DNA of 64,000 nt from Streptomyces sp. GESEQ-35 (lineage in GTDB: Bacteria > Actinomycetota > Actinomycetes > Streptomycetales > Streptomycetaceae). The notes under the pieces were generated by a model. That model was not told the DNA's origin. It was given only the letters and a program-made list of their open reading frames with translations, and ran no database searches. A program made the position numbers and the translations under genes. The stretch spans positions 1 through 64,000 of the forward strand of contig NZ_JAFFSX010000037.1 of NCBI RefSeq assembly GCF_017948485.1. Direction: 5' to 3'. Positions within the stretch are counted from its first letter, which is position 1, and each line of letters starts with the position of its first letter. Positions 1-8,684 of the stretch are shown in pieces.

Positions 1-157
1 CAGACCCACGAGAGGAGGCCGCACGAACCGTGTGTGAGGTGGTCACCCGGGGGGAGGAGGGGGCCGGGCCGCGGGGGTAGGGCGCGCGGGGGGGGGGGGG
101 GCGCGGGGGGAGCGCCGCGCCCGGGCCCGCCCCGTGAGCTGGGCGTCGTAAGACCGT

Positions 158-2563
158 CTACGAAACCACCGCAGGATCGGCCGGTTTGGCCACCCGCTCG
201 GCGTTGCCTTCGTCACCTACGGCGATGCCGCGCCGCTTGGAGACGTAGACCGCGCCGACGATCACAAGGAGCGAGAGCACCGCGATCGTGATGCGGACGC
301 CGACGCTCTTGTCCTCGCCGTAGCTGAACTTGATCACCGCGGGTGCGATCAGCAGCGCCACCAGGTTCATGACCTTCAGCAGCGGGTTGATCGCGGGACC
401 TGCGGTGTCCTTGAAGGGGTCGCCGACCGTGTCGCCGATCACCGTGGCGGCGTGGGCCTCACTGCCCTTGCCTCCGTGGTGACCGTCCTCGACGAGCTTC
501 TTGGCGTTGTCCCAGGCACCGCCGGAGTTGGCGAGGAACACCGCCATCAGCGTGCCGGTGCCGATCGCTCCCGCGAGGAACGAGCCGAGGGCGCCGACGC
601 CGAGCGTGAACCCGATGGCGATGGGTGCCATGACGGCCAGCAGGCCGGGCGTCGTGAGCTCCCTGAGGGCGTCCCTGGTGCAGATGTCGACGACCTTGCC
701 GTATTCGGGCTTCTCGGTGTAGTCCATGATCCCGGGCCGCTCACGGAACTGCCGTCGCACCTCGTACACCACGGCCCCCGCCGACCGCGAGACCGCGTTG
801 ATCGCCAGTCCCGAGAACAGGAAGACGACCGCCGCGCCCGCAATGAGGCCGACGAGGTTGTTGGGCTGCGAGATGTCCATCATCAGGGTCATCGGCGCCC
901 CCTCGCCGGTCAGTTTCTCGCCGACGTCCCGCGCGCCGGTCGTGATCGCGTCACGGTACGACCCGAAGAGCGCCGACGCCGCGAGTACGGCGGTGGCGAT
1001 CGCGATGCCCTTGGTGATGGCCTTGGTGGTGTTGCCGACCGCGTCCAGGTCCGTGAGCACCTGGGCGCCCGCGCCCTCGACGTCGCCGGACATCTCGGCG
1101 ATGCCCTGGGCGTTGTCGGAGACCGGCCCGAAGGTGTCCATCGCGACGATCACGCCGACCGTGGTGAGCAGGCCGGTCCCGGCCAGCGCCACCGCGAACA
1201 GCGCCAGCATGATCGACGTACCGCCGAGCAGGAAGGCCCCGTACACGCCGAGGCCGATCAACAGGGCGGTGTAGACGGCTGATTCGAGGCCGAGGGAGAT
1301 ACCGGCGAGGACAACGGTGGCCGGGCCGGTCAGCGAGCTCTTGCCGATGTCCCGCACCGGACGGCGGTTCGTCTCGGTGAAGTAGCCCGTCAGCTGCTGG
1401 ATCACAGCGGCGAGCACGATGCCGATCCCCACCGCGACCAGCGCGAGGATCCGCGGATCGCCGCTCTTGGCCTGGATCGCCGCGTCGGTGACGCCGTCGA
1501 GATCGGCGTACGAGGACGGCAGATAGACGTAGACCGCGATCGCGACCAGCGCGAGCGAGATCACCGCGGAGATGAAGAACCCGCGGTTGATCGCGGACAT
1601 GCCGCTGCGGTCGGAACGCTTCGGCGCCACCGCGAAGATGCCGATCATCGCGGTGATCACGCCGATCGCGGGCACGAGCAGCGGGAAGCCGAGCCCGGCA
1701 TCGCCGAAGGCGGCCATACCGAGGATCAGCGCGGCGACGAGCGTCACGGCGTACGACTCGAACAGGTCGGCAGCCATGCCCGCGCAGTCGCCGACGTTGT
1801 CGCCCACATTGTCGGCGATGGTCGCGGCATTGCGCGGATCGTCCTCCGGAATGCCCTGCTCGACCTTGCCGACCAGGTCGGCGCCGACGTCGGCGGCCTT
1901 GGTGAAGATGCCGCCGCCGACTCGCATGAACATGGCGATCAGGGCGGCCCCGAGGCCGAAGCCTTCGAGCACCTTCGGTGCGTCGGCCGCGTACACCAGC
2001 ACCACACAGGAGGCGCCCAGCAGACCGAGCCCCACCGTGAACATGCCGACGACGCCGCCCGTGCGGAAAGCGATCTTCATGGCTTTGTGCGAGACGGCGG
2101 TGAGATCCTTTTCCGGCTCCCCCTCCGCGGGGGTCGCCTCGCGCGCGGCGGCGGCGACTCGCACATTGCTCCGTACAGCGAGCCACATGCCGATATAACC
2201 GGTGGCCGCCGAGAACGCGGCGCCGATCAAGAAGAACGCCGATCGGCCGGCGCGCTGATTCCAGTCGTCCGCGGGCAGCAGCATGAGCAGGAAGAACACG
2301 ATGACGGCGAAAACGCCGAGCGTGCGCAGCTGCCGTGCCAGATAGGCGTTCGCGCCCTCCTGGATGGCTTTTGCGATCTCCTTCATGCTGTCGGTGCCTT
2401 CGCCCGCCGCGAGCACCTGGCGGACCAGGACGCCTGCGACCACGAGAGCCGCGAGCGCGACGAGACCGATGATCATCACGAGGATGCGGTTGTCGTCGGT
2501 CAGGACTGCGGCTGCGAAGGTTGTGGGTTGGTCAAACTGATGAGGGGTAGAAAGCCCCGCCAT
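158..2563 (-). CDS. hppA: K+-insensitive proton-pumping pyrophosphatase
   Basis: Membrane-integral pyrophosphatase of 801 residues that couples PPi hydrolysis to proton export. The family signature DVGADLVGKVEQG is followed by the acidic stretch NVGDNVGDCAGMAADLFESY. About sixteen hydrophobic segments span the whole protein, as in the family. The motif GNTTKAITKG has Lys where the K+-dependent subfamily has Ala, which predicts a K+-independent enzyme. The ATG at 2561-2563 gives a conventional N-terminus leading into the first membrane helix. It lies downstream of, and separate from, the bldG pair; the strong hairpin at 2812-2844 isolates it. A TAGAAT-like -10 on the minus strand at 2606-2611 could serve it. 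Function is very secure. Confidence 0.96.
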   Translation of the reverse strand: MAGLSTPHQFDQPTTFAAAVLTDDNRILVMIIGLVALAALVVAGVLVRQVLAAGEGTDSMKEIAKAIQEGANAYLARQLRTLGVFAVIVFFLLMLLPADDWNQRAGRSAFFLIGAAFSAATGYIGMWLAVRSNVRVAAAAREATPAEGEPEKDLTAVSHKAMKIAFRTGGVVGMFTVGLGLLGASCVVLVYAADAPKVLEGFGLGAALIAMFMRVGGGIFTKAADVGADLVGKVEQGIPEDDPRNAATIADNVGDNVGDCAGMAADLFESYAVTLVAALILGMAAFGDAGLGFPLLVPAIGVITAMIGIFAVAPKRSDRSGMSAINRGFFISAVISLALVAIAVYVYLPSSYADLDGVTDAAIQAKSGDPRILALVAVGIGIVLAAVIQQLTGYFTETNRRPVRDIGKSSLTGPATVVLAGISLGLESAVYTALLIGLGVYGAFLLGGTSIMLALFAVALAGTGLLTTVGVIVAMDTFGPVSDNAQGIAEMSGDVEGAGAQVLTDLDAVGNTTKAITKGIAIATAVLAASALFGSYRDAITTGARDVGEKLTGEGAPMTLMMDISQPNNLVGLIAGAAVVFLFSGLAINAVSRSAGAVVYEVRRQFRERPGIMDYTEKPEYGKVVDICTRDALRELTTPGLLAVMAPIAIGFTLGVGALGSFLAGAIGTGTLMAVFLANSGGAWDNAKKLVEDGHHGGKGSEAHAATVIGDTVGDPFKDTAGPAINPLLKVMNLVALLIAPAVIKFSYGEDKSVGVRITIAVLSLLVIVGAVYVSKRRGIAVGDEGNAERVAKPADPAVVS

Positions 2564-2811
2564 TCGTCCTCCTTGACGCCTGTGCTGAGCTCAAGATGTG
2601 GACGGATTCTAGGTACCCGGACCTGATCAAAACAGTGGGCGGTAAACGGAATTAGCCTTCACATGCTCTTCAGCAAATGATCGACGTCACGTCACAGAAC
2701 CCGAAAGTGGTAATGCCTCAAAGGCATTGACGCCCACATTGCCCCTTGATCGAATTATCGGATCATTGATCGTGAATTCCTTCACGAATTGCCCGGCGCT
2801 GTGCCGGAAAA
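2564..2811 (-). promoter_or_regulatory. hppA upstream region with small inverted repeat
   Basis: Non-coding gap that should contain the hppA promoter. On the minus strand TAGAAT at 2606-2611 fits a -10 box about 40 bases before the ATG, but I see no well-spaced -35. A 7-bp inverted repeat (aatgcct/aggcatt) with a 3-base spacer lies at 2712-2728 and could be an operator. Neither assignment is tested. Confidence 0.3.
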
Positions 2812-2844
2812 CACCAAGGGCCCTGCTCAGCAGGGCCCTTGGTG
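2812..2844. terminator. strong hairpin terminator after the bldG/anti-sigma pair
   Basis: Perfect 16-base arms at 2812-2827 and 2829-2844 around one central base, 17 bases beyond the anti-sigma stop codon. No T-run follows, which is usual for Streptomyces terminators. Confidence 0.8.
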
Positions 2845-2861
2845 GTGAAGCGTGGGACAAC

Positions 2862-3299
2862 TCAGCCGAGCGCCACGGTCGGCGGTGTGGTCGGCCAGGT
2901 CATACGGATCAGCCCGCCGTGCTCGCCGGCGGTGACCTCCACATCGTCGACGAGGCCGCTGATGACCGCGAGGCCCATCTCGTCCTCCTCGGTCTCCGCG
3001 TCGGGGTCCTCGGCGGCGCCGCCCGGCGCGCGGTCCCCGGGAGCAGAACGCGGTGCCTCGTCGCCGACCTCGATGGAGAACTGTTTCTCCTCCTCGATCA
3101 GCAGCACCTTCACCGGCGCCGTGATGCCGCCGCTCTGGTGCAGTCCGACGGCTCGGGTACAGGCCTCGCCGACAGCGAGTCTGACCTCGTCGAGGACGGC
3201 CTCGTCCACTCCGGCCCTGCGCGCCACCGCTGCCGCCACCAGTCGGGCGGTCCTGACGTGCTCGGGCAGCGCGCTGAAGCGGAGTTCAACGGTGGCCAT
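2862..3299 (-). CDS. RsbW-like anti-sigma factor, BldG partner
   Basis: A 145-residue protein with an N-terminal GHKL ATPase fold. The N-box region reads VRLAVGEACTRAVGLHQ, followed by VKVLLIEEEKQFSIEVGDE, an acidic Pro/Ala/Asp-rich insert (about residues 82-105), then DEMGLAVISGLVDDVEV. In Streptomyces the gene directly downstream of bldG encodes an anti-sigma factor that binds BldG, and the spacing here (120 bp) is the same arrangement. The ATP-lid glycines are partly replaced by the acidic insert, so kinase activity cannot be assumed from sequence. Likely co-transcribed with bldG through the hairpin at 3331-3362. Confidence 0.88.
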   Translation of the reverse strand: MATVELRFSALPEHVRTARLVAAAVARRAGVDEAVLDEVRLAVGEACTRAVGLHQSGGITAPVKVLLIEEEKQFSIEVGDEAPRSAPGDRAPGGAAEDPDAETEEDEMGLAVISGLVDDVEVTAGEHGGLIRMTWPTTPPTVALG

Positions 3300-3330
3300 G
3301 CATCCCCCTCGGAACTTCGGGCGTGCTGTC

Positions 3331-3362
3331 GGGGGACCGGGCTGCCGAAAGCCCGGACCCCC
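3331..3362 (-). promoter_or_regulatory. intergenic hairpin between bldG and its anti-sigma gene
   Basis: Arms of 13 bases (3331-3343 and 3350-3362) with a single mismatch and a 6-base loop lie between the two genes. bldG of S. coelicolor is known to give both a monocistronic and a bicistronic transcript. A partial terminator or processing site here would explain that, but this is inference. Confidence 0.5.
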
Positions 3363-3419
3363 TGATGAACTTCTTCCGTCCCGGGCACGGACGACTGATC
3401 ACTGGCCCGGGTCCGGTGG

Positions 3420-3761
3420 TCAGTCGGTGGCCGCCACCGCTTCCTCGACCGAGGTGTGAATGGGGAACACCTTGGTGAGACCGGTGATGCGGAAGATCTT
3501 CAAAATGCGCTCCTGGTTGCAGACCAGGCGCAACGAGCCCTCATGGGCACGCACACGCTTCAGGCCGCCGACCAGCACGCCGAGACCGGTGGAGTCGAGG
3601 AAGTCCACGCCCTCCATGTCGACGACGAGGTGAAAACTCCCGTCGTTCACCAGCTCGACGAGCTGCTCGCGCAGCTTGGGCGCGGTATAAACGTCGATTT
3701 CGCCACCGACCTTGACGATCGTGCGATCGCCGATGGTCTCGGTCGACAGGGACAGGTCCAC
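3420..3761 (-). CDS. bldG: anti-anti-sigma factor BldG
   Basis: A STAS-domain protein of 113 residues starting MDLSLSTETIG. The phosphorylation loop reads DFLDSTGLGVLVG, with the acceptor Ser at residue 57, the position phosphorylated in S. coelicolor BldG. BldG sequesters anti-sigma factors and is required for aerial growth and antibiotic production. Length, sequence and the downstream anti-sigma neighbour all agree. It is divergent from the helicase gene, so the 3762-3865 gap must hold promoters for both. Confidence 0.95.
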   Translation of the reverse strand: MDLSLSTETIGDRTIVKVGGEIDVYTAPKLREQLVELVNDGSFHLVVDMEGVDFLDSTGLGVLVGGLKRVRAHEGSLRLVCNQERILKIFRITGLTKVFPIHTSVEEAVAATD

Positions 3762-3865
3762 GGATCCTCCAGCACCTTGCTATCGAGCGGTCGCCCCTCA
3801 GGTCACCTCGGCAGGGCCCGGGACGGTTCGCCAGCCGCGATGGCATTCAATCACTTACGGCAGGC

Positions 3866-6466
3866 GTGCACGACGCCTTGGTCCCATTGTCCGTCACGCC
3901 AGTGACACACTCGGTGCCGATGGCCAAGAATCACCGATCCGATCGACCCCCGACGGACCCCGCCTCCGGCCTCTCGCCCAGCACGGTCCTGGACCGGCTC
4001 GCCGCGGGGCCGAGCCGGGCTTCGCGCATCACTCATACGGAGCACTTGCCCCCGCGCGAGGGTCGCCATGCCGTCTGGCCCGATCGGATCCGTGCCGAGG
4101 TCATCGCGGCCGTGCAGGCGGCGGGCATCGAGCATCCCTGGGCCCACCAGGCCAGCGCGGCCGAGCACGCCCTGGACGGCGACTCGGTGGTCGTCGCCAC
4201 CGGCACCGCGTCCGGCAAGTCCCTGGCCTATCTGACCCCCGTCCTGTCGACCCTCCTGGACGGGTCCGAGGCGCCGAACGGCCGCGGCACCACCGCGCTC
4301 TACCTGGCTCCCACGAAGGCTCTGGCGGCGGATCAGTGGCGATCTGTGAAGGAACTTTCACAACCACTGGGCAATTCGGTCCGACCCGCGGTCTACGACG
4401 GCGACACCCCGTTCGAGGAACGCGAGTGGATCCGCCAGTACGCCAACTACGTCCTCACCAACCCGGACATGCTGCATCGCGGCATACTCCCGTCCCACGC
4501 CCGCTGGTCCTCCTTCCTGAAGTCGCTGAAGTACGTCGTCATCGACGAGTGCCACACCTACCGCGGCGTCTTCGGCTCCCACGTCGCCCAGGTACTGCGC
4601 CGACTGCGCCGCCTGTGCGCGCGCTACGGTGCCTCGCCCGTGTTCCTGCTGGCCTCCGCGACCGCCGCCGAGCCCTCGGTCGCCGCCCGTCGCCTCACCG
4701 GCCTCCCGGTGGTCGAGGTCGCCGACGACGCCTCGCCACGCGGCGAACTGGTGTTTGCCCTGTGGGAGCCCCCGCTCACCGAGCTCCAGGGCGAGAAGGG
4801 CGCACCGGTCCGCCGTACCGCCACCGCCGAGACGGCCGACCTGCTGACCGACCTCGCCGTCCAGGGCGTGCGCACGGTCGCCTTCGTACGCTCCCGGCGC
4901 GGCGCCGAGCTGATCTCGGTGATCGCCCAGGAACGGCTGGCCGAGGTCGACCGGACCCTCGCCCGGCGGGTGGCCGCCTATCGCGGCGGCTACCTCCCCG
5001 AGGAACGCCGAGCCCTCGAACAGGCCCTGCACTCCGGCGAACTCCTCGGCCTCGCCGCGACCACCGCCCTCGAACTCGGCATCGACGTCTCCGGGTTGGA
5101 CGCGGTCGTCATCGCCGGCTACCCGGGCACGCGCGCCTCCCTGTGGCAACAGGCGGGCCGGGCGGGCCGATCGGGGCAAGGGGCCCTCGCCATCCTGGTC
5201 GCCCGCGACGACCCCCTGGACACGTTCCTCGTCCACCACCCCGAGGCCCTGTTCGACCAGCCGGTCGAGTCGACCGTCCTCGACCCGGACAACCCGTATG
5301 TCCTGGCCCCGCACCTGTGCGCGGCCGCGGCGGAACTGCCGCTGACGGAAGACGACTTGGAACTGTTCGGCCCGGAGACGGAGGGCCTGCTGCCGCAACT
5401 GGAGGCCGCGAAGCTGCTGCGCCGCCGGACCAAGGCGTGGCACTGGACCCGCCGGGAACGGGCCGCCGACCTGACCGACATCCGGGGTGGCGGCGGTCAG
5501 CCGGTGCAGGTCGTCGAGTCCGGCACGGGACGGCTGCTCGGCACGGTGGACGCGGGTGCCGCGCACACGACGGTGCACGAAGGCGCGGTCCACCTCCACC
5601 AGGGCCGTACCTACCTGGTCCGCTCGCTGGACCTGGAGGACTCCGTGGCCCTGGTCGAGGAGGCCAACCCGCCGTACGCCACGGTCGCCCGCGACACGAC
5701 GTCGATCTCCGTCCTGGAGACGGACGTCGAGATCCCCTGGGGCGACGGCCGTCTCTGCTACGGCTCCGTGGAGGTCACCAACCAAGTCGTCTCCTTCCTG
5801 CGTCGACGTGTCATCACCGGTGAAGTGCTGGGCGAGACGAAGCTCGACCTCCCTCCTCGTACGCTGCGCACGCGTGCCGTGTGGTGGACGGTCACCGAGG
5901 ACCAGCTGGACGCCGCCCGGATCAACCCGGAGATCCTCGGCGGCGCCCTGCACGCCGCCGAGCACGCGTCGATCGGCATGCTGCCCCTCTTCGCGACCTG
6001 CGACCGCTGGGACATCGGCGGCGTCTCCGTCCCGCTGCACCCGGACACCCTCCTGCCGACGGTCTTCGTCTACGACGGCCACCCGGGCGGCGCGGGCTTC
6101 GCGGAGCGCGCCTTCCACACGGCCCGCTCCTGGCTGACGGCCACCCGACAGGCCATCGCCTCCTGCGAGTGCGACGCCGGGTGTCCGTCCTGCATCCAGT
6201 CCCCCAAGTGCGGAAACGGGAACGATCCGTTGCACAAGAGGGGGGCTGTGCGGCTGCTCACGGTGTTGCTGCGAGGGGCTCCTGAGGAGAAGGCGGACGA
6301 GGAGCCGGGGACGGAGCCGGTACTGGATCCGGTCCAAGGGCGGCCGGTCCGGGAGCCGACCCAGCATCCGGTCCAAGGGCCGGTCCAGCATCCGGCCCAA
6401 AGGTCTGCCCAAGAGCCGGTCCAGGATCCTGTGGGACCGCCCCCGCAGGCCCCGCCCGCGCCCTGA
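3866..6466 (+). CDS. DEAD/DEAH-box helicase with DUF1998 domain
   Basis: Large superfamily 2 helicase (866 residues from GTG 3866; 848 from ATG 3920). Motif I is ATGTASGKS, motif II is DECH (YVVIDECHTYRG), motif III is SATAAEP, and motif VI is QQAGRAGRSGQGA. The C-terminal DUF1998-type zinc segment has CECDAGCPSCIQSPKCGNGN, a four-Cys cluster. It is a distant relative of the Hrq1-type 3'-5' helicases; the substrate is not evident. After about residue 810 the protein ends in a proline- and glutamine-rich tail of imperfect PVQxP repeats, which overlaps the TadE-like gene on the other strand by about 200 bp. Neither candidate start has a convincing ribosome site; see the finding on a possible upstream frameshift. 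Confidence 0.9.
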   Translation: MHDALVPLSVTPVTHSVPMAKNHRSDRPPTDPASGLSPSTVLDRLAAGPSRASRITHTEHLPPREGRHAVWPDRIRAEVIAAVQAAGIEHPWAHQASAAEHALDGDSVVVATGTASGKSLAYLTPVLSTLLDGSEAPNGRGTTALYLAPTKALAADQWRSVKELSQPLGNSVRPAVYDGDTPFEEREWIRQYANYVLTNPDMLHRGILPSHARWSSFLKSLKYVVIDECHTYRGVFGSHVAQVLRRLRRLCARYGASPVFLLASATAAEPSVAARRLTGLPVVEVADDASPRGELVFALWEPPLTELQGEKGAPVRRTATAETADLLTDLAVQGVRTVAFVRSRRGAELISVIAQERLAEVDRTLARRVAAYRGGYLPEERRALEQALHSGELLGLAATTALELGIDVSGLDAVVIAGYPGTRASLWQQAGRAGRSGQGALAILVARDDPLDTFLVHHPEALFDQPVESTVLDPDNPYVLAPHLCAAAAELPLTEDDLELFGPETEGLLPQLEAAKLLRRRTKAWHWTRRERAADLTDIRGGGGQPVQVVESGTGRLLGTVDAGAAHTTVHEGAVHLHQGRTYLVRSLDLEDSVALVEEANPPYATVARDTTSISVLETDVEIPWGDGRLCYGSVEVTNQVVSFLRRRVITGEVLGETKLDLPPRTLRTRAVWWTVTEDQLDAARINPEILGGALHAAEHASIGMLPLFATCDRWDIGGVSVPLHPDTLLPTVFVYDGHPGGAGFAERAFHTARSWLTATRQAIASCECDAGCPSCIQSPKCGNGNDPLHKRGAVRLLTVLLRGAPEEKADEEPGTEPVLDPVQGRPVREPTQHPVQGPVQHPAQRSAQEPVQDPVGPPPQAPPAP

Positions 6467-6887
6467 CCTCCGCCGCAAACGGGCCCCGTCCCGATCTCGC
6501 CGTCACGTCCGAGATCTCGCCCACGACAGCGCACCGCACAAGCCGCGTGCCCTGTGCTCTCGCCACCCGGTCCGCCCGGACGCAGGCCGCGGCGCCGCCC
6601 TCCGCCCAGTGGTCGGCCGCCGCCAGCGCGGCAAGGTCCGCGGCGCCCGCCGCACTGTGCCGGGCCACGACAGCCTGCCCCAGGGCGAGTACGACGCCGA
6701 ACACCACGCAGAGCACGGCGATGGCACCAACGCTCCAGACCGTGGCGGAACCTCGATCGGAGCACCGGACCAGGGCGGAACGCCGACTGGAGCAGCGCAC
6801 GAAGTCGCAACCTCGGCCAGACCACCGCACGACGCGGGAACCTCGATCGGGCCGCATGACGCTGGAACCTCGACCGGGCCACCGCAT
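6258..6887 (-). CDS. TadE-like protein of the helicase/Tad neighbourhood
   Basis: Last gene of the pilus operon. The core reads DRGSATVWSVGAIAVL followed by a transmembrane helix and AAGAADLAALAAADHW. This matches the short TadE-like proteins found next to DECH helicases in actinobacteria. The prepilin-like motif lacks the Glu at +5 seen in the true pilins. The start is uncertain. I chose the ATG at 6885-6887 because GAGG lies 10 bases before it, but the next repeat (ATG 6855-6857) has the same layout, and the open frame runs much further upstream. The N-terminus consists of decapeptide repeats (6738-6944). The C-terminus is a Pro/Gly/Ala tail antisense to the helicase 3' end. Confidence 0.7.
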   Translation of the reverse strand: MRWPGRGSSVMRPDRGSRVVRWSGRGCDFVRCSSRRSALVRCSDRGSATVWSVGAIAVLCVVFGVVLALGQAVVARHSAAGAADLAALAAADHWAEGGAAACVRADRVARAQGTRLVRCAVVGEISDVTARSGRGPFAAEVRARAGPAGAVPQDPGPALGQTFGPDAGPALGPDAGSAPGPAALGPDPVPAPSPAPRPPSPQEPLAATP

Positions 6888-6944
6888 GACGCTGGAACCT
6901 CGGCCGAACCACCGCACGCCACCGGAGCCCCGATCAGAGCACCT
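6738..6944 (-). repeat. seven tandem 30-bp repeats at the TadE-like start
   Basis: On the minus strand seven consecutive units encode R(W/C)xxRGSxxV decapeptides (one unit is 27 bp). The last unit is RCSDRGSATV, the conserved entry to the membrane helix. Several units carry GAGG followed by ATG or GTG, so start signals are repeated too. Confidence 0.75.
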
Positions 6945-7015
6945 CGCGGCGGCCCAGCCCCGCCCAGAGCGGCCGTCGACGGCTGCTCCACCGCCCGAGG
7001 CCCAGCTCCCGCCCC

Positions 7016-7405
7016 TCAACTCCCCGCCTCCCCACTGTCCTCCGCCGATGCCACGGCCTCCTCCCGTACTTCGAAAGGCAGCCCGTCCAGCACCGGTGGC
7101 TTGGCCACGACCACCACACGGACCTGGTCGCCCTCCCTGCTGAGCGTGACCTGCGCGCCGCGGGGTGCCGCCTCTCGGGTCACCTCCACGACCGCGTCGG
7201 CCGGGTCCTGTCGGGCCGCCGCGCGGGCACCCGTCCTGGCCGCGTCGACACACTGGATCTGGGCGCCCACGACGAGCAGCCCCCACACCAACGCCATCGC
7301 GAACATCACCAGCACTGGCAGCACCACAGCCGACTCCGCCGTCACGAACCCCCGGTCCGCCTCCCGCGCGCATCCGGGGCGCAGTCGCCCGTCACATCCG
7401 CGCAT
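7016..7405 (-). CDS. TadE-family minor pilin
   Basis: A 129-residue protein. A short basic leader ends ADRGFVTAESAVVLPVLVMFAMALVWGLL. The G-FVTAE site has Glu at +5, typical of TadE prepilins cut by a TadV/CpaA peptidase. One membrane helix is followed by an exported domain. The start overlaps the end of the DUF4244 pilin gene by 14 bases, so the two are probably translationally coupled. Likely a minor or assembly pilin of the Flp/Tad pilus. Confidence 0.88.
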   Translation of the reverse strand: MRGCDGRLRPGCAREADRGFVTAESAVVLPVLVMFAMALVWGLLVVGAQIQCVDAARTGARAAARQDPADAVVEVTREAAPRGAQVTLSREGDQVRVVVVAKPPVLDGLPFEVREEAVASAEDSGEAGS

Positions 7406-7601
7406 CGAGCGCCCGTTTCACGATGGCCTGAAGTTCCGCGTTGACCTGCCCGCTCGTGACCACCTTGTAGAGGACCACCGCGAACGCCACCGCCGCGACG
7501 ATCCCCATCGCGTACTCGGAGGTGACCATCCCCGCGTCCCTCCGCGCCAGCCGCGCCCCGCACATCAGGGCACGCAGCCGCGCCCATACCGCCTTGTACA
7601 T
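7392..7601 (-). CDS. DUF4244 small Flp-like pilin
   Basis: A 69-residue protein. The segment RRDAGMVTSEYAMGIVAAVAF shows a prepilin cleavage site (Gly, then Glu at +5) directly followed by the single hydrophobic helix. Size and position (after tadC, before tadE) fit the major pilin of actinobacterial Tad loci. No prepilin peptidase gene is present in this window. Confidence 0.85.
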   Translation of the reverse strand: MYKAVWARLRALMCGARLARRDAGMVTSEYAMGIVAAVAFAVVLYKVVTSGQVNAELQAIVKRALDARM

Positions 7602-7673
7602 CTCAACCCCCGTGAGGTTCAGCCCTGTTGATCTCTCGCTGTTCGTCGTACGTCGTTCACCAGCGCCGTGCCG

Positions 7674-8459
7674 TCATCCACCACCCCCTCCCAGCGCCCC
7701 GTCCGCGAGCCCGATCACCACGGGCAGCACGCCGACCGCGATGAACGCCGGCAGAAAGCACAGCCCCACCGGAACGGTGACCATGACGGCCGCCCGTCTG
7801 GCCCGTGCGGTCGCGGTGCGGGTCCAGTCGGCGCGGGCCTGAGCGGCCAGGTGGGCGACCGGTCCGGCCGCGGGGATCCCGGACACGTCGGCCCGTTCCA
7901 ACAGCCGCGCCAGCGCCCCGGCCCCCGGCATGGAGGCCAGCCTCCGCCAGGCCGCACCGGGTTCACCGCCGAGCCGTACCTCTGCGGCACCGCGGGCCAA
8001 CCCCTCCCCCACAGGACCTCCCAGGGCCTCACCCACGGCCTGCGCGGCGATCACCGGACCGGCGCCCGCGGCGATGCAGGCAGCCAGCAGATCGGCCGCG
8101 AGCGGAAGTTGCCGCGCCGCCTCACCGGCGTCGAATCCCTCGGCCGGCCCGGCGTTCAACCGCCGACGCCGCCACCGCCACAGCCCGACCGCACCCACCA
8201 GACCCACCGCGACCCCGGCGATTCCTCCGACGACAGCCCACCCGGCGCCCAGGATCCCCACCTCCGGCGCCCACCGCCGCACGACGTCCCGCAGATCGAC
8301 GCGCACCCCGGCCGACGCCACCTCCAAGCCCAGCAACTCGGCAACCCGCTGCCGCACCCTCCGCTCACGCCGTACCGCCCCAACCCACCGCACGACCCAC
8401 CCGAGCACCAGCACGGCCCCCAGAACCGCCCCCACCCTGTGGAAAACTTCCGCGCCCAC
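7674..8459 (-). CDS. tadC: TadC-like type II secretion F-domain protein
   Basis: A 261-residue inner-membrane platform protein of the Tad pilus. Two N-terminal helices are followed by a cytoplasmic T2SSF domain (LPLAADLLAACIAAGAGPVIAAQAV, with GAAEVRLGGEPGAAWRRLA) and two C-terminal helices. It is shorter than proteobacterial TadC, as is usual in Streptomyces. It is separated from tadB by 225 bp, unlike the overlaps elsewhere in the operon. Confidence 0.88.
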   Translation of the reverse strand: MGAEVFHRVGAVLGAVLVLGWVVRWVGAVRRERRVRQRVAELLGLEVASAGVRVDLRDVVRRWAPEVGILGAGWAVVGGIAGVAVGLVGAVGLWRWRRRRLNAGPAEGFDAGEAARQLPLAADLLAACIAAGAGPVIAAQAVGEALGGPVGEGLARGAAEVRLGGEPGAAWRRLASMPGAGALARLLERADVSGIPAAGPVAHLAAQARADWTRTATARARRAAVMVTVPVGLCFLPAFIAVGVLPVVIGLADGALGGGGG

Positions 8460-8591
8460 TTCGCCTCCTTCTCCCGATCACGACCGACCACCCCACGAGC
8501 GCCAGGCACCGTCTGCCGCCGCCGACCACCGACCACCGCACCCGATACCGAGCCCGCTGCTCCCGAGACCGAGCCCGCTGCTCCCGCTCCC

Positions 8592-8635
8592 TCACATCGC
8601 CTCCGCGCCCGGCACGATCCGTGCAATCGACCGCA
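8592..8635. repeat. partial duplicate of the tadB 3' end
   Basis: This segment in the tadB-tadC gap resembles 8685-8728, the last codons of tadB. On the minus strand it would read IARIVPGAEAM-stop, against VARIVRGAEAV-stop of tadB. It is a remnant and not a gene. Confidence 0.55.
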
Positions 8636-8684
8636 CCTCCGCCGCCTCCGACTTCATCGATCACCAGGCAGCCCCGCCCCGCCC

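Noticed and set aside
88..101. Run of 14 G residues beyond hppA
   Set aside because: Homopolymer in a G-rich non-coding stretch. It may be a slippage or assembly artefact, and I see no feature attached to it.
4358..6478. 706-codon open frame on the minus strand opposite the helicase
   Set aside because: High-G+C shadow. The helicase on the plus strand has intact helicase motifs throughout, and the antisense product has no recognisable domain.
6503..6991. Alternative-frame protein of PASCGGxxEV repeats
   Set aside because: It reads the same tandem DNA repeats in another frame. Only the RGSxxV frame leads into the TadE-like membrane helix.
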